Positions 9,567 to 18,682 are shown, counted from the first letter of the stretch. The stretch: DNA of 64,000 nt from Adhaeribacter pallidiroseus (GCF_003340495.1 NZ_QASA01000001.1:4278001-4342000); one strand, 5' to 3'. Notes: generated from the sequence alone by a model not told the origin. Translations and numbers: made by a program.

Positions 9567-9974
9567 ATGATTAATCCAACTATCGACTTCAGTTATCCTT
9601 CCATCCGCCGTCGGCTGTTGAGCTACTCCGTGGACTTGTTTATTGTAATTTGTGTGTTTATGCTGGTGGGAGTAATAATTGATTTGGCAGGCACAGCCCC
9701 GGATTGGCTGCGCGGGTTTATTTTACTTTTTATGCTGTTTTTATACGAACCCGTTTTTGTCTCGATCTTTGGCGGCACCCTGGGCTATCAGCTATTCCGG
9801 ATGCGGGTGGTAAATGAAAAAACGTATGAAAACCTGCCCTTTCTACTGGCAGTCTGGCGCTTTGTAGTGAAACTCTTTTTTGGTTGGCTGTCTTTTTTAA
9901 CGGCTACCTTTAATCCGCGCCGCAGAGCCATTCACGATTTATTCGCTGGCGCTTTAATGGTTCAAGTTGGTTAA
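9567..9974 (+). CDS. RDD family membrane protein
   Basis: 135 residues with three hydrophobic helices (about 19-41, 47-68, 92-112). RDD hallmarks: the first-helix pattern RRRLLSYSVDL with the conserved Arg and Asp, GGTLGYQLFRMRVV between helices 2 and 3, and RRAIHDLFAGALMV at the end. RDD proteins are inner-membrane proteins of mostly unknown function; some act in Na+/H+ exchange or transport. Monocistronic by spacing (75 bp from a convergent gene). Confidence 0.88.
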   Translation: MINPTIDFSYPSIRRRLLSYSVDLFIVICVFMLVGVIIDLAGTAPDWLRGFILLFMLFLYEPVFVSIFGGTLGYQLFRMRVVNEKTYENLPFLLAVWRFVVKLFFGWLSFLTATFNPRRRAIHDLFAGALMVQVG

Positions 9975-10049
9975 GCCCTTTTAACAGACTATCTTTACTT
10001 AGCCAAATTCTGATTTTTGTAGTTTAGTTACTATAACAATCCAGGCCGC

Positions 10050-10478
10050 CTACTTAATTCTGGTTAAGTGAAAAGTGTACTTGGGATAACCTTCCTGACC
10101 GCCTTCCGGATGATTAGTGGTAACAAACACCATTTTTTGGGGCGTTAGTAAAGTAATTTTCCGGTGCACCTCGCGAGTACCGCTATAGTTTTTCAGCTGA
10201 AGATCAGGAACCCGGATTAGAATAGAATCTTCTAATTTCCAGGTACCCGATCCCCGGAAAACGGCCATTTTATCGCTGCTCTTCCAGCGGCCATTTTTTT
10301 CTATGGTAAGAACCGAGGTAGCCTTGTTCCCCGATGGAGATCCGTTTTCGCCTACCGTTGTTTCTACTAATTGCCATTTACCAATTAGCAAACTTTTATC
10401 AATCCCTGGACTTTGGGCCTGCGCGTAAGCAAAAGCCAGAAATAAGAAAATAGCAAGAATTACTGACCGGGTATTCAT
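10050..10478 (-). CDS. Secreted lipocalin-like protein
   Basis: 142 residues with a signal peptide cleaved near AQAQ (about residue 22). The mature part has the short lipocalin-like pattern LIGKWQLVETTVG...VLTIEKNGRWKSS...GSGTWKLEDSILI, then two more beta-rich segments ending KYTFHLTRIK. These small periplasmic or outer-membrane-associated barrels are common in Bacteroidota and have no assigned reaction. Convergent with the RDD gene; the 75-bp gap has no strong hairpin. Confidence 0.7.
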   Translation of the reverse strand: MNTRSVILAIFLFLAFAYAQAQSPGIDKSLLIGKWQLVETTVGENGSPSGNKATSVLTIEKNGRWKSSDKMAVFRGSGTWKLEDSILIRVPDLQLKNYSGTREVHRKITLLTPQKMVFVTTNHPEGGQEGYPKYTFHLTRIK

Positions 10479-10558
10479 AAGTTTTAAACTTTTAAATTAA
10501 GATGTATAAACAGCAATGATCCTCTCCGGGAATGACTTTAAGCTATTGCCGACCCACC

Positions 10559-11299
10559 TTAGCTGGCAGGTGCAAACTGTAATTCGGCCGCAGCGGCGCG
10601 GTCCAGGTACACGAGGGCATCCGGTAAAGTTTGCAAAATGCTGGCGGGAACCTGGTTGGTCACTTCCCCTTCCAGCGATTGCGCAATGATGGAAGCTTTT
10701 TTACCACCCGCCGCAATTAAGATCGGAATGCGCGCTTCCTGAAAATGTTTCAGGCCCAAGGTTATGCCATTGGTTAAAGGCGTTGGTTGTTTAAAGTATT
10801 TCTGACCGACCGTGATAGTCATTTCGGCCAGAGGCGCGTGGTGGGCGTACAAATCAAACGAAGTACCGGGTTCGTTCAGGCCAATGTGCCCGTTTAAGCC
10901 AATGCCTACCAGCATGATATCCAGCGGGCCGTTTTGTTGAATAAAGGTATTTACGCGTTGGCATTCCTGATCCAGATCGGCGGCTTTGCCGTTGAACACC
11001 ATGACTTTTTCGGGTGCTAAGTCTAATGGATCAAATAAATTTTGTTGCAAAAAATACCGGCAACTGCCTTCGTTACTTTCATCCAGTCCAACCCACTCGT
11101 CTAAACCAATTAATGTACACTGGCTTACATCCACTTGGCCCGCCCGCACCGCTTGCACCAGGTACCGCAAAACGCCGGTCGGCGACTCGCCCGAAGGAAA
11201 ACACAACAAGGCATTTGGTTTTTCCTTTACGTACTGGATGATGTACTCGGCGACAGCTTTCGACAAATCATCGAAATCATGCTGGATCATTATAATCAT
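10559..11299 (-). CDS. nagB: Glucosamine-6-phosphate deaminase family protein
   Basis: 246 residues, normal for NagB. It converts glucosamine-6-phosphate to fructose-6-phosphate and ammonia, the committing step of amino-sugar catabolism. Visible motifs: the phosphate loop LLCFPSGESPTGVLRYL (~31-47), LIGLDEWVGLD with the conserved Asp, and the active-site segment GIGLNGHIGLNEPGTSF. The Asn before Gly-His is common in the Gram-positive/Bacteroidota branch. The start could be the first or second ATG (3 codons apart). Related to 6-phosphogluconolactonase, but the GHIGLNEPG motif favours NagB. The kinase at 22.6 kb and hexosaminidase at 30.5 kb are likely pathway partners although not linked. Confidence 0.88.
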   Translation of the reverse strand: MIIMIQHDFDDLSKAVAEYIIQYVKEKPNALLCFPSGESPTGVLRYLVQAVRAGQVDVSQCTLIGLDEWVGLDESNEGSCRYFLQQNLFDPLDLAPEKVMVFNGKAADLDQECQRVNTFIQQNGPLDIMLVGIGLNGHIGLNEPGTSFDLYAHHAPLAEMTITVGQKYFKQPTPLTNGITLGLKHFQEARIPILIAAGGKKASIIAQSLEGEVTNQVPASILQTLPDALVYLDRAAAAELQFAPAS

Positions 11300-11484
11300 A
11301 GCGGGCTTTTATTTTACCGGTTAAACCTGATTAAATTATCAATTTACGTTTAATCCATTATTAAGTACAGATTACAACCAAGTTATAAATTTTGCCCGAA
11401 TAATGTAGATCCGGAACTTTAAAGTACGGCGAAAAGGAAAATTTTTAAATTTTTTAAAAATTGAGTTAATTTTCAGGTGTCAGG

Positions 11485-12498
11485 TTACCCCAGTTTTTGC
11501 CGCAACTCGTAAGTAGCCCGTAATTTTTTCACCAGCCTTGCTGATTCGGTAAAGTTTAAGGTTTGCGCCCCATCCGAAGCGGCTTCTTCGGGCTTTTCGT
11601 GGGTTTCGTAAATAATGCCGTCGGCACCGGCCATTACGGCGGCTAAGGCCATGGGCTCAATATAATCCCGGATACCAATGCCGTGCGACGGATCCACGAT
11701 AACGGGTAAATGCGTTTTGTCTTTTAAAATCGGCACAGCGTTTAAATCCAAAGTATTGCGGCTGGCCGTTTCGTAAGTCCGGATGCCGCGCTCGCAGAGC
11801 ATGAGTTTTTCGTTACCCCCTGAAAACACGTACTCCGCCGAATACAGTAATTCATCGATGGTGCCGGAAATGCCGCGTTTAATCATCACGGGTTTATCCA
11901 CTTTGCCCAGTTCGTCGAGTAAATTAAAATTTTGCGTATTGCGGGCACCTACCTGGTAAATATCGGTATAGTCGTACATGGGCGCAATTTGCGATACCTG
12001 CATCACTTCGGTGACAATTTTAATGCCGTGTTCCTGGCATTTGGCGTAGAACATTTGTAAACCGTCAATGCCCAAACCCCGGAAGGAATACGGCGAACTA
12101 CGCGGTTTAAACACGCCGCCCCGCATCACCCGCACGTTGTTGGCTACCAAATGCGCAATGGTTTTTTCTACCTGTTCTTCGGTTTCGATGGAGCACGGAC
12201 CGGCCATTAAAGTAAAGTTACCTTGCTTTATTTCCACGCTATCACCCAGGTCTACCACCGAAGGGTTTACTTTCCACTTCCGCGAAACCAGTTTATAATC
12301 ATCCGACACAATGTGCAGGTCTTTAATACCGGGCATGTGGCCCAAGCTACGGATATCAAACTCCGCTTTGCCAATGCCAATTAGGTAATCGCCCCGCTGG
12401 GTTTTTACCGGGGTAACTTTGTAACGAAAGCTTTTAATCTTTTCGATAATGGCTTTTCTATCCGCTTCAGCAACTTGGTTTTGTAATTGAATGATCAT
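11485..12498 (-). CDS. aroF: DAHP synthase, type I-beta with N-terminal regulatory-like domain
   Basis: 337 residues from the ATG at 12498; an upstream in-frame ATG at 12525 falls within a repeat array and is disfavoured. It condenses phosphoenolpyruvate and erythrose-4-phosphate, the first shikimate step. Residues ~1-68 form the small ferredoxin-like domain of AroA-beta enzymes; the barrel carries [49 protein letters not shown] and VDPSHGIG (metal and substrate ligands). The gene is in the same orientation as and downstream of trpA, separated by the GIY-YIG element and two heptad arrays, so it may once have been the last gene of the tryptophan operon. The N-terminal domain suggests feedback control in relatives. 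Confidence 0.93.
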   Translation of the reverse strand: MIIQLQNQVAEADRKAIIEKIKSFRYKVTPVKTQRGDYLIGIGKAEFDIRSLGHMPGIKDLHIVSDDYKLVSRKWKVNPSVVDLGDSVEIKQGNFTLMAGPCSIETEEQVEKTIAHLVANNVRVMRGGVFKPRSSPYSFRGLGIDGLQMFYAKCQEHGIKIVTEVMQVSQIAPMYDYTDIYQVGARNTQNFNLLDELGKVDKPVMIKRGISGTIDELLYSAEYVFSGGNEKLMLCERGIRTYETASRNTLDLNAVPILKDKTHLPVIVDPSHGIGIRDYIEPMALAAVMAGADGIIYETHEKPEEAASDGAQTLNFTESARLVKKLRATYELRQKLG

Positions 12499-12500
12499 GT

Positions 12501-12546
12501 GTTTAGTCAATAGTCCCTGGTTCACGGTCGATAGCCGATAGACTAG
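12501..12546 (-). repeat. Heptad array, GGAC/CGAC family (minus orientation)
   Basis: Read on the minus strand: CTAGTC TATCGGC TATCGAC CGTGAAC CAGGGAC TATTGAC, period 7. It overlaps the upstream edge of aroF and is inverted relative to the array at 13077-13116. Confidence 0.7.
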
Positions 12547-12664
12547 GTGGGTTAGTTAGATGAAATTTGTAATCTGATTTTTTAAATTTTTCTCATTTTA
12601 GAGAAAGCTGAAGAGCTAATATTAGTGACATAATAAGTTAAATCTTCAGGAAAGACTTAGAGCG

Positions 12665-13040
12665 GTCATTCAGGAAGAACCTATTTGGCTACGCAGCTAA
12701 TCCGTTACTACCAGAAAAGCCCAGTCCGGATTAGCTTCCCGGATGAGTGCTTCTTTTGCTTCACGGCTTAAATCCTTGATTTCTTTTTCTCTTTCAATGG
12801 CCATAGTAGCATTTGAATATCGTTCGTAATACACCAATTTATAGCAGTAATATTTGCCGGCAAAAGTTTCCGGGTTTCCCCGATTTTGGTAATGCTGTTG
12901 TAAGCGCACTGTTAAGTTGTTAGTTACGCCGGTATAAAGCACCGTTTTCCGGGGATTAGTCGTAATATACCCAAAGTAATTCCCTTGCATCTGCCTGGAC
13001 CCTTATTGCTGCGTAGCTAAATAGTTTCCTCCTGAATGAC
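12665..13040. mobile_element. Candidate GIY-YIG-bearing inverted-repeat element
   Basis: 376 bp bounded by 33-bp inverted repeats at 12665-12697 and 13008-13040 that match at 30 of 33 positions (outer ends GTCATTCAGGA, inner ends GCTACGCAGC). The only gene inside is a GIY-YIG ORF; its stop codon abuts the left repeat and its start is 17 bp from the right one. The same arms occur without a gene as fused palindromes at 15221-15277, 32764-32811 and 53892-53951. I saw no clear target duplication. Calling this mobile is an inference from structure and copy distribution. Confidence 0.65.
12697..12990 (-). CDS. Small GIY-YIG nuclease superfamily protein
   Basis: 97 residues, a stand-alone GIY-YIG domain. 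Motifs in order: GYI (residues 7-9) as the GIY equivalent, VLYTGVTNNLTVRL as the YIG segment with the catalytic-type Arg, KLVYYE, and the metal-ligand Glu in AIEREKEIK, then NPDW near the C-terminus. Relatives include UvrC N-domain, Slx1 and the short YhbQ/endonuclease-like proteins; targets of the single-domain group are poorly known. The ORF fills the interior of an inverted-repeat element between trpA and aroF, which suggests it acts on, or travels with, that repeat (inference). Confidence 0.85.
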   Translation of the reverse strand: MQGNYFGYITTNPRKTVLYTGVTNNLTVRLQQHYQNRGNPETFAGKYYCYKLVYYERYSNATMAIEREKEIKDLSREAKEALIREANPDWAFLVVTD

Positions 13041-13076
13041 CCGCTGAGGTATTATGTTTATTACACTGCTATTAAG

Positions 13077-13116
13077 CCATCGACCATGGACTATGGACCA
13101 TGGACTATTGTCTAAC
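13077..13116 (+). repeat. Heptad array, GGAC/CGAC family
   Basis: CATCGAC CATGGAC TATGGAC CATGGAC TATTGTC: period 7. It runs into the trpA stop codon and faces the inverted array at 12501-12546 across the GIY-YIG element. Confidence 0.75.
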
Positions 13117-13906
13117 TAAATATCTCCTCGCCAGATTTAATCAGGTAGATAAAATCGCGGATGTTTTCCTGCAAGCCGGTGGGTTGCTGAATAACTTTGA
13201 TAAAAGCGCTACCGATGATGGCGCCTTCGGCGTAGCGGCAAGCCAAATCGAACGATTTCTTATCGGAAATCCCAAAGCCGATCAGCTTCGGATTTTTTAA
13301 ATTCATCTGTTTGATCCGCTCAAAATAAGCCAACTGGTTATCAGTGCCGGCTACGGTATTACCCGTGGTGCTGGCCGTGGAAACCATGTAAATAAAAGAA
13401 TTAGTAAGCGCATCAATTTTGCGGATGCGATCCTCGGAGGTTTGCGGCGTAATCAGGAAAATGGCGCTCAGGTTATACCGTTCGAAAATAGCCTGGTATT
13501 CTTCTTCGTATTCGATCAAAGGCATATCCGGAATAATCAGACCATCTACCCCTACCCGGGCGGCTTCGCGGCAAAAGTTTTCGAAACCATACTGCAAAAC
13601 CGGGTTTAAATAGCCCATCAGAATAATGGGCAAAGTAACGGTATCGCGTACGTTGTTCAGTTGCGCAAACAGTTTTTTAATGGACATGCCATTGCGCAGA
13701 GCTACCGCGTTACTCTGCTGAATAGTCGGGCCATCGGCCAGGGGATCGGAATACGGCATACCAATTTCTACTAAATCGGCGCCAGCTTCCTGCAGAGTTT
13801 GCAAAATTGTGGTGGTGGATTCTAACTCCGGAAAACCCGCCGTGAAGTAAACGTTTAAGTTTGGACCCGATTGATTTTTAAAAAGTTGGGCTATTTTATT
13901 TTCCAT
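13112..13906 (-). CDS. trpA: Tryptophan synthase alpha subunit
   Basis: 264 residues. It cleaves indole-3-glycerol phosphate to indole and glyceraldehyde-3-phosphate in the TrpA2B2 complex. Catalytic Glu47 lies in [17 protein letters not shown] with the partner Asp58; the phosphate-binding region [11 protein letters not shown] and the downstream GSAFIKVI are present. The start overlaps the end of trpB by 11 bp, which implies translational coupling. It is the last canonical trp gene before the GIY-YIG element. Confidence 0.97.
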   Translation of the reverse strand: MENKIAQLFKNQSGPNLNVYFTAGFPELESTTTILQTLQEAGADLVEIGMPYSDPLADGPTIQQSNAVALRNGMSIKKLFAQLNNVRDTVTLPIILMGYLNPVLQYGFENFCREAARVGVDGLIIPDMPLIEYEEEYQAIFERYNLSAIFLITPQTSEDRIRKIDALTNSFIYMVSTASTTGNTVAGTDNQLAYFERIKQMNLKNPKLIGFGISDKKSFDLACRYAEGAIIGSAFIKVIQQPTGLQENIRDFIYLIKSGEEIFS

Positions 13907-15089
13907 CTTGCTCGTCGAGGTAATTAATAATGGTTTGCAAATCTTTATCGCCTCGGCCGGATAGGTTTAATACCACAATATCGTCGGGCTTTAATTGCAT
14001 GTAATGCAAAGCGGCAATGGCGTGTGCCGATTCAATGGCCGGAATAATGCCTTCCATGCGGCTGCATAATACAACGCCCTGCATGGCTTCTTCGTCGGTG
14101 ATGGCGTAAAATTTAGCGCGGCCGCTGTCGTATAAGTGCGCGTGCATCGGCCCAATACCCGGATAATCCAGACCCGCCGAAATAGAATGGGGTTCTACAA
14201 TCTGGCCGTCTTCGGTTTGCATGAGTAAGGTTTTACTTCCGTGAATAATACCCAGAGAACCCAACACCGAGGTGGCCGCGGATAAACCCGAGTTTACCCC
14301 GTGCCCGGCGGCTTCTACGGCTACCAGATTTACGGCCGGTTCGTTTAAGTAATGATAAAAAGCACCCGCCGCGTTGCTGCCACCACCTACGCAAGCCACC
14401 ACGTACGTCGGGAATTCGGTACCTTCTTTGTAAAGCAATTGCTGCCGTACTTCGGCGCTGATGACCGCCTGAAAACGGGCGACCATATCGGGGTACGGGT
14501 GCGGACCTACCACCGAACCAATAATGTAATGCGTGTCTTCGGGGTTACTGATCCAGTCGCGGATGGCTTCGTTGGTAGCATCTTTTAAGGTTTGGCTGCC
14601 GGAAGTTACCGGTATCACTTTAGCACCCAGCAACTTCATGCGGGCCACATTGGGCTTCTGGCGTTCGGTATCAATCTGGCCCATGTACACAATGCATTCC
14701 AAACCGGCTAGGGCGCAAACCGTAGCGGTTGCTACGCCATGCTGACCGGCACCCGTTTCGGCAATAATGCGGGTTTTACCCAGGCGTTTGGCCAGTAAAA
14801 TTTGCCCGACGGTATTGTTTATCTTGTGCGCGCCGGTATGCGCCAAGTCTTCGCGTTTGAGGTAAATTTTGGTGTTAAATTTTTCGGAAAGACGCTTGGC
14901 GTAATACAAAGGCGTCGGCCGCCCCACGTAATCGCGCAGCAGCTCATCTAATTCTTCCTGAAAGCTGGGTTCGTAGATGATATCCAGGTATTTCTGACGC
15001 AGTTCTTCTACGTTCGGGTATAACATTTCCGGGATATAAGCGCCACCGAACTTACCATAATACCCACGTTCATCAACAGAAAAATCCAT
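13896..15089 (-). CDS. trpB: Tryptophan synthase beta subunit
   Basis: 397 residues, the standard TrpB1 length. PLP-dependent condensation of indole with serine. The PLP lysine is Lys89 in [19 protein letters not shown], the phosphate-binding GGGSNA loop and the C-terminal NLSGRGDKD are present. Upstream, the spacer to trpF (255 bp) holds a heptad array and a decayed palindrome, so trpBA may be a sub-block of the operon. Confidence 0.98.
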   Translation of the reverse strand: MDFSVDERGYYGKFGGAYIPEMLYPNVEELRQKYLDIIYEPSFQEELDELLRDYVGRPTPLYYAKRLSEKFNTKIYLKREDLAHTGAHKINNTVGQILLAKRLGKTRIIAETGAGQHGVATATVCALAGLECIVYMGQIDTERQKPNVARMKLLGAKVIPVTSGSQTLKDATNEAIRDWISNPEDTHYIIGSVVGPHPYPDMVARFQAVISAEVRQQLLYKEGTEFPTYVVACVGGGSNAAGAFYHYLNEPAVNLVAVEAAGHGVNSGLSAATSVLGSLGIIHGSKTLLMQTEDGQIVEPHSISAGLDYPGIGPMHAHLYDSGRAKFYAITDEEAMQGVVLCSRMEGIIPAIESAHAIAALHYMQLKPDDIVVLNLSGRGDKDLQTIINYLDEQDGK

Positions 15090-15097
15090 ATTTTTTT

Positions 15098-15180
15098 GGT
15101 TACAGGTTACAAGTTGCAGGTTACAAGTTGATTTTACTTAGTTTAAAGGTTGGAAGGTTTTAAAGTTGAAAAGTTGATCT
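15098..15180 (+). repeat. Heptad/octad array, GTT family
   Basis: GTTACAG GTTACAA GTTGCAG GTTACAA GTTGATTTT, then octads GTTTAAAG GTTGGAAG GTTTTAAA GTTGAAAA. Lies between trpB and trpF. Confidence 0.8.
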
Positions 15181-15220
15181 TGTTCTTTGACTTAAAATTC
15201 CAGGAGTCCCCACTTCTTTT

Positions 15221-15277
15221 GTCATTCAGGAGGAACCTATTTGGCTACGCAGCAAGAAAGCTCCTCTTGAAAATCAC
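15221..15277. repeat. Gene-less copy of the GIY-YIG element palindrome, one arm decayed
   Basis: The left arm (15221-15253) matches the element arm almost exactly (GTCATTCAGGAGGAACCTAT, then TTGGCTACGCAGC). The right arm (15254-15277, CTCCTCTTGAAAATCAC) is recognisable but mutated. Confidence 0.7.
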
Positions 15278-15345
15278 TTAACTTACTTTATTTATTCTCC
15301 CATTACGCCTCTCTTACAAACCCACATTCTTTTTAAAATTTATTA

Positions 15346-16014
15346 TTATCGAAACGCTTTTAGCATTTTTTTCACTTTGGAAATATTTTTTAAGCCGGGT
15401 TCCAGTTCAAACCGGCTGTTGATGTCGATGCCCCGGAGTTGGGGCCATCGGCCGGCCTTAATCGCGGGAGCATGTTCCAGATCCAGGCCTCCACTCAGGA
15501 AAAAAGGCGTATTTAAGTGATACTGCTCCAATATATCCCAATTAAAAGTAATCCCGTTGCCGCCGTGTTGCTGGCCTTTGGTATCAAACAAATAATAATC
15601 GCAGGTTCCCTCGTAAGGTTCTAAAATTTTAAAATCAAAAGCATCGTCCAGCGCAAAAGCTTTTAAAACTAAAAACCCAGCTTGCTTTAATTGACTACAA
15701 AATTCCGGGGTTTCGTGACCGTGGAGTTGCACCGCTTGTAAGCAAAACTTTTTCGTCAAAGTTCGGATGTTTTCCAGCGATTCATCCACAAACACGCCTA
15801 CTTTTTGCACGGTTGCCGGCAGGTGTTTGATGTATTCGGGATTTAGTTTTTCGCCGGCGTACCGCGCCGATTTCCGGTAAAATATAAAACCAATGTAATC
15901 GGGTTGCAAGGCTACTAACGCCCCAATGTTTTCGGGCTCCCGCATGCCGCATACTTTTACTTGCAAAGTAGTAGGTTCCGTTTTTAAGAAAGTCGACACG
16001 GGAATAGCAGTCAT
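15346..16014 (-). CDS. trpF: Phosphoribosylanthranilate isomerase
   Basis: 222 residues, a small TIM barrel. It isomerises phosphoribosylanthranilate to CdRP. The N-terminal VKVCGMREPENI carries the general-base Cys; IGFIFYRKSARY, VQLHGHE (with the conserved His), FDTKG and FFLSGGLDLEHAP follow, with GIDINSRFE near the end. It starts 21 bp after the trpC stop, in the same operon. Confidence 0.96.
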   Translation of the reverse strand: MTAIPVSTFLKTEPTTLQVKVCGMREPENIGALVALQPDYIGFIFYRKSARYAGEKLNPEYIKHLPATVQKVGVFVDESLENIRTLTKKFCLQAVQLHGHETPEFCSQLKQAGFLVLKAFALDDAFDFKILEPYEGTCDYYLFDTKGQQHGGNGITFNWDILEQYHLNTPFFLSGGLDLEHAPAIKAGRWPQLRGIDINSRFELEPGLKNISKVKKMLKAFR

Positions 16015-16035
16015 TTTTTAAAATTTTAAAAATTT

Positions 16036-16842
16036 TTAAGCGAAGGCCGGCTTGGCGGTTTTTAAAGATTCAATGAGCGCGGCTAAAGTTTTTTCGGGTC
16101 GGCTGGTTTTCATAAAAGCTTCGCCCATTAAAAAACCGCGGTAACCGTAAGACCGCAAATCCAGAATGGTTTCGGCCTGGCCAATGCCGCTTTCCGAAAC
16201 TTTCACGAAGGTATCGGGAATGAGCGCGGCCAGTTCTTTGGAAGTGTTGATGCTGACCGTAAAATCTTTTAAGTTCCGGTTGTTCACGCCAATGGCATCT
16301 ACCTGGTCGGTTAAGGTGCGTTCCAGTTCTTCGCGGTCGTGTACTTCCAGTAAAATTTCTAAACCCAAAGATTTCGCGAAAGTGGCTAAGCGCGTTACTT
16401 CGTCGGCTTCCAGAATACCGGCAATTAACAAGATAACATCCGCCCCAATGGATTTAGCTTCAATAATCTGGTACTCGTCGATAATAAAATCTTTGCGTAA
16501 AATCGGGCAGAAATTATACTTCCGCGCAGTAGTTAAATCTTCGTTTTTCCCGCCGAAAGAAGGCGTATCGGTGAGCACCGATAAAGCCGAAGCGCCGGCC
16601 TGCATGTAACCAATGGTGGTACGCTCCACGGAAGCGTGCCCGTTAATTACCCCCAGCGAAGGCGATTTGCGCTTAAACTCCGCGATAATGCCGTGCAAGT
16701 CTTCGCGCAGCAGATACTTGCGGAAAGACACGGGCTGCGTTTCGAAATAAATGCTTTGCTCCAGTAATTTCACCGGAAACAAAGCTTTGCGTTCGGCCAC
16801 TTCCTGTCGTTTATAAGCGGCAATTTGTTCGAGTATGTTCAT
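16036..16842 (-). CDS. trpC: Indole-3-glycerol phosphate synthase
   Basis: 268 residues. It closes the indole ring from CdRP. Motifs: IAEFKRKSPSLGVIN with the catalytic Lys, DTPSFGG, LRKDFIIDEYQI with a second Lys, DVILLIAGIL, EVHDREE, GVNNRNLKDF, VSESGI and GFLMGEAFM. Between trpC and trpD lie heptad arrays and a REP-like stretch (16843-17099). Confidence 0.97.
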   Translation of the reverse strand: MNILEQIAAYKRQEVAERKALFPVKLLEQSIYFETQPVSFRKYLLREDLHGIIAEFKRKSPSLGVINGHASVERTTIGYMQAGASALSVLTDTPSFGGKNEDLTTARKYNFCPILRKDFIIDEYQIIEAKSIGADVILLIAGILEADEVTRLATFAKSLGLEILLEVHDREELERTLTDQVDAIGVNNRNLKDFTVSINTSKELAALIPDTFVKVSESGIGQAETILDLRSYGYRGFLMGEAFMKTSRPEKTLAALIESLKTAKPAFA

Positions 16843-16913
16843 GTTGGTTGCAGGTTGTTGGTTACAAGTTGCAGGTTACAGGTTGCGCTTTTATCTAATT
16901 TTCTAGTTTCTTA
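16843..16913 (+). repeat. Heptad arrays, GTT family and TCTAGT family
   Basis: 16843-16888: GTTGGTT GCAGGTT GTTGGTTACAA GTTGCAG GTTACAG GTTGC. It is followed by TCTAATT TTCTAGT TTCTTAG at 16893-16913. Located directly upstream of the trpC start. Confidence 0.7.
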
Positions 16914-17012
16914 GCTCCCCGCCTAAGCTTAGGAGGGGTAAGAGGTGGTTGATTTTTTAAAAATTTTAAATTTTCGTAATTCCTGATCCTCCCCCTACCC
17001 TTTCCAAACGGG
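16914..17012. repeat. REP-like G/C-rich stretch between trpC and trpD
   Basis: A 10-bp perfect palindrome CCTAAGCTTAGG is embedded in CTCCCCGCC...GGAGGGGT, and 70 bp on there is TCCTCCCCCTACCC with a Gs-rich return arm. The second half resembles the motif at 8222-8252. Confidence 0.45.
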
Positions 17013-17040
17013 GACTTTTTACTGGATTTACGTTAGCCAT

Positions 17041-17093
17041 TTTAGTTATGAATCTAGCATCTAACGTCTATTTTCTAGTGTCTTACATTTCAA
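17041..17093 (+). repeat. Heptad array, CTAGCAT family
   Basis: CTAGCAT CTAACGT CTATTTT CTAGTGT CTTACAT: period 7, ending just before the trpD stop codon. Confidence 0.65.
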
Positions 17094-17099
17094 ATCCAA

Positions 17100-18086
17100 C
17101 TAAGCTATCAACTTTTTAAACGACTCCAGGGCTTTGCCGGATTCTAATGATTCGCGGGCGGCAGCTACGGCTTCGTCAATCGAGAAATCTTCTTTCATTA
17201 AGTACAAACCCATAGCGGCATTGGCAATTACAGCATTGGCCTGCGCCGTGGTTCCGCGATTTTCCAGTACGTCGGTGAAAATTTTGGCCGATTCTTCTAC
17301 GGTTTTGCCCCCGGCTAATGCCTCTTGTTTTACTTCTTTAAAGCCGATTTTTTGCGGAGTTAAAATTTGTTCGCCGTTTTCGGTTACCACTTTAAACGAG
17401 CCGGTTAACGAAATTTCGTCGTAGCCATCCAGGGCATGCACTACCATAAAGTGCTTGTCGGTTTGCTGGTATAAATAGGCGTACAAGCGCAGCAGTTCCA
17501 GGTTAAAAACCCCTACCACCTGGTAGTCGGGCTTAGCCGGGTTTACCATCGGGCCCAGCATGTTAAAAAACGTTTTTAAACCTAATTGCTTCCGGATAGG
17601 TCCTACGTGGCTCATGGCCGGGTGAAACGCGGGGGCGTGCAAAAAGCAAATATTCGAAGCATCGAGTTTGCGGCGCAAGTAATCGCTATCGGGGGTAAAC
17701 TGGTAACCGAAATGCGCCATGATATTAGACGACCCGCAAACCGAGGATACCCCGAAATTGCCGTGTTTGGCTACTTTATAACCCGCTCCAGCTACCACAA
17801 ACGACGCCAGCGTTGAAATATTAAAAGTGTCTTTGCCGTCGCCGCCGGTACCGCACATATCAATCACTTCATGCGTGCCCAGGTTGGGTTTAATGCAGAG
17901 TTCCAGCAAAGCATCCCGGAAACCTTCCAGCTCATGCACGGTAATGTTGCGCATCAGGAAAACCGTTAAAAAAGCGGCCATCTCGGACTGGTTGAACCGG
18001 CCCTGCCCTAAATCCACTAAAACGTTGTAAGCCGCTTCTTTGGTGAGCGCTTTCTGCTCGAATAACTGCTGTAGTATTTCTTTCAT
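17100..18086 (-). CDS. trpD: Anthranilate phosphoribosyltransferase
   Basis: 328 residues. It transfers phosphoribosyl from PRPP to anthranilate. The PRPP loop DMCGTGGDGKDTFNIST is at ~80-96, with KHGNFGVSSVCGSSN after it and the anthranilate-site segment HAPAFHPAMSHVGPIRKQLG. ATGA overlap (4 bp) with the end of trpG implies coupled translation. Confidence 0.97.
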   Translation of the reverse strand: MKEILQQLFEQKALTKEAAYNVLVDLGQGRFNQSEMAAFLTVFLMRNITVHELEGFRDALLELCIKPNLGTHEVIDMCGTGGDGKDTFNISTLASFVVAGAGYKVAKHGNFGVSSVCGSSNIMAHFGYQFTPDSDYLRRKLDASNICFLHAPAFHPAMSHVGPIRKQLGLKTFFNMLGPMVNPAKPDYQVVGVFNLELLRLYAYLYQQTDKHFMVVHALDGYDEISLTGSFKVVTENGEQILTPQKIGFKEVKQEALAGGKTVEESAKIFTDVLENRGTTAQANAVIANAAMGLYLMKEDFSIDEAVAAARESLESGKALESFKKLIA

Positions 18087-18682
18087 ATCCAGCTTTTTTT
18101 AGGCGTGATAGAACCTTTTAACCAGCTGCGCATCAGGCTTTCGCCGTGTTCGGTTAAAATAGATTCCGGGTGAAATTGTACGCCTTTCACGTTGTATTGC
18201 TTGTGCCGCAAAGCCATAATTTGGCCGTCGGCATCGAGTGCGGTTACTTCCAGTTCTTTCGGCATGGTGGCAGGCACTACTACCCAGGAATGGTAGCGGC
18301 ACACTTTAAATTCAGTGGGCAAACCCCGGAAAATGGTTTCGTTTTTAGAGGTAATTTTAATATTAGTAGCCACGCCGTGCATGGGCTCGGGCAAATTATA
18401 TAATTCAGCGCCAAACACTTCGCCAATCGCCTGGTGGCCCAAACAAACGCCCATTATTTTTTTCGTCGGCGCATATTCCTTAATTAAGTCCATCATTATC
18501 CCGGCTTCGGAAGGCACGCCCGGCCCCGGTGACAGCAGAATGCTGTCGTATTCTTCTACGTCGGCCAAGCTGATTTTATCGTTCCGGTACACCTCCATGT
18601 TCATGCCGTAGCCCAGCTTTTTTACCAGCTGCACCAGGTTATAAGTGAACGAATCGTAATTATCTAAAACTAGTATTTTCAT
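18083..18682 (-). CDS. trpG: Anthranilate synthase component II (glutamine amidotransferase)
   Basis: 199 residues. Class I GATase supplying ammonia to TrpE. Motifs: LVLDNYDSFTYNLVQ at the N-terminus, LSPGPGVPSEAG, nucleophile Cys in GVCLGHQAIGE, and the His-Glu pair in VQFHPESILTEHG. Its start lies against the heptad array that borders the inserted four-helix-bundle gene; trpD overlaps its end. Confidence 0.96.
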   Translation of the reverse strand: MKILVLDNYDSFTYNLVQLVKKLGYGMNMEVYRNDKISLADVEEYDSILLSPGPGVPSEAGIMMDLIKEYAPTKKIMGVCLGHQAIGEVFGAELYNLPEPMHGVATNIKITSKNETIFRGLPTEFKVCRYHSWVVVPATMPKELEVTALDADGQIMALRHKQYNVKGVQFHPESILTEHGESLMRSWLKGSITPKKSWI

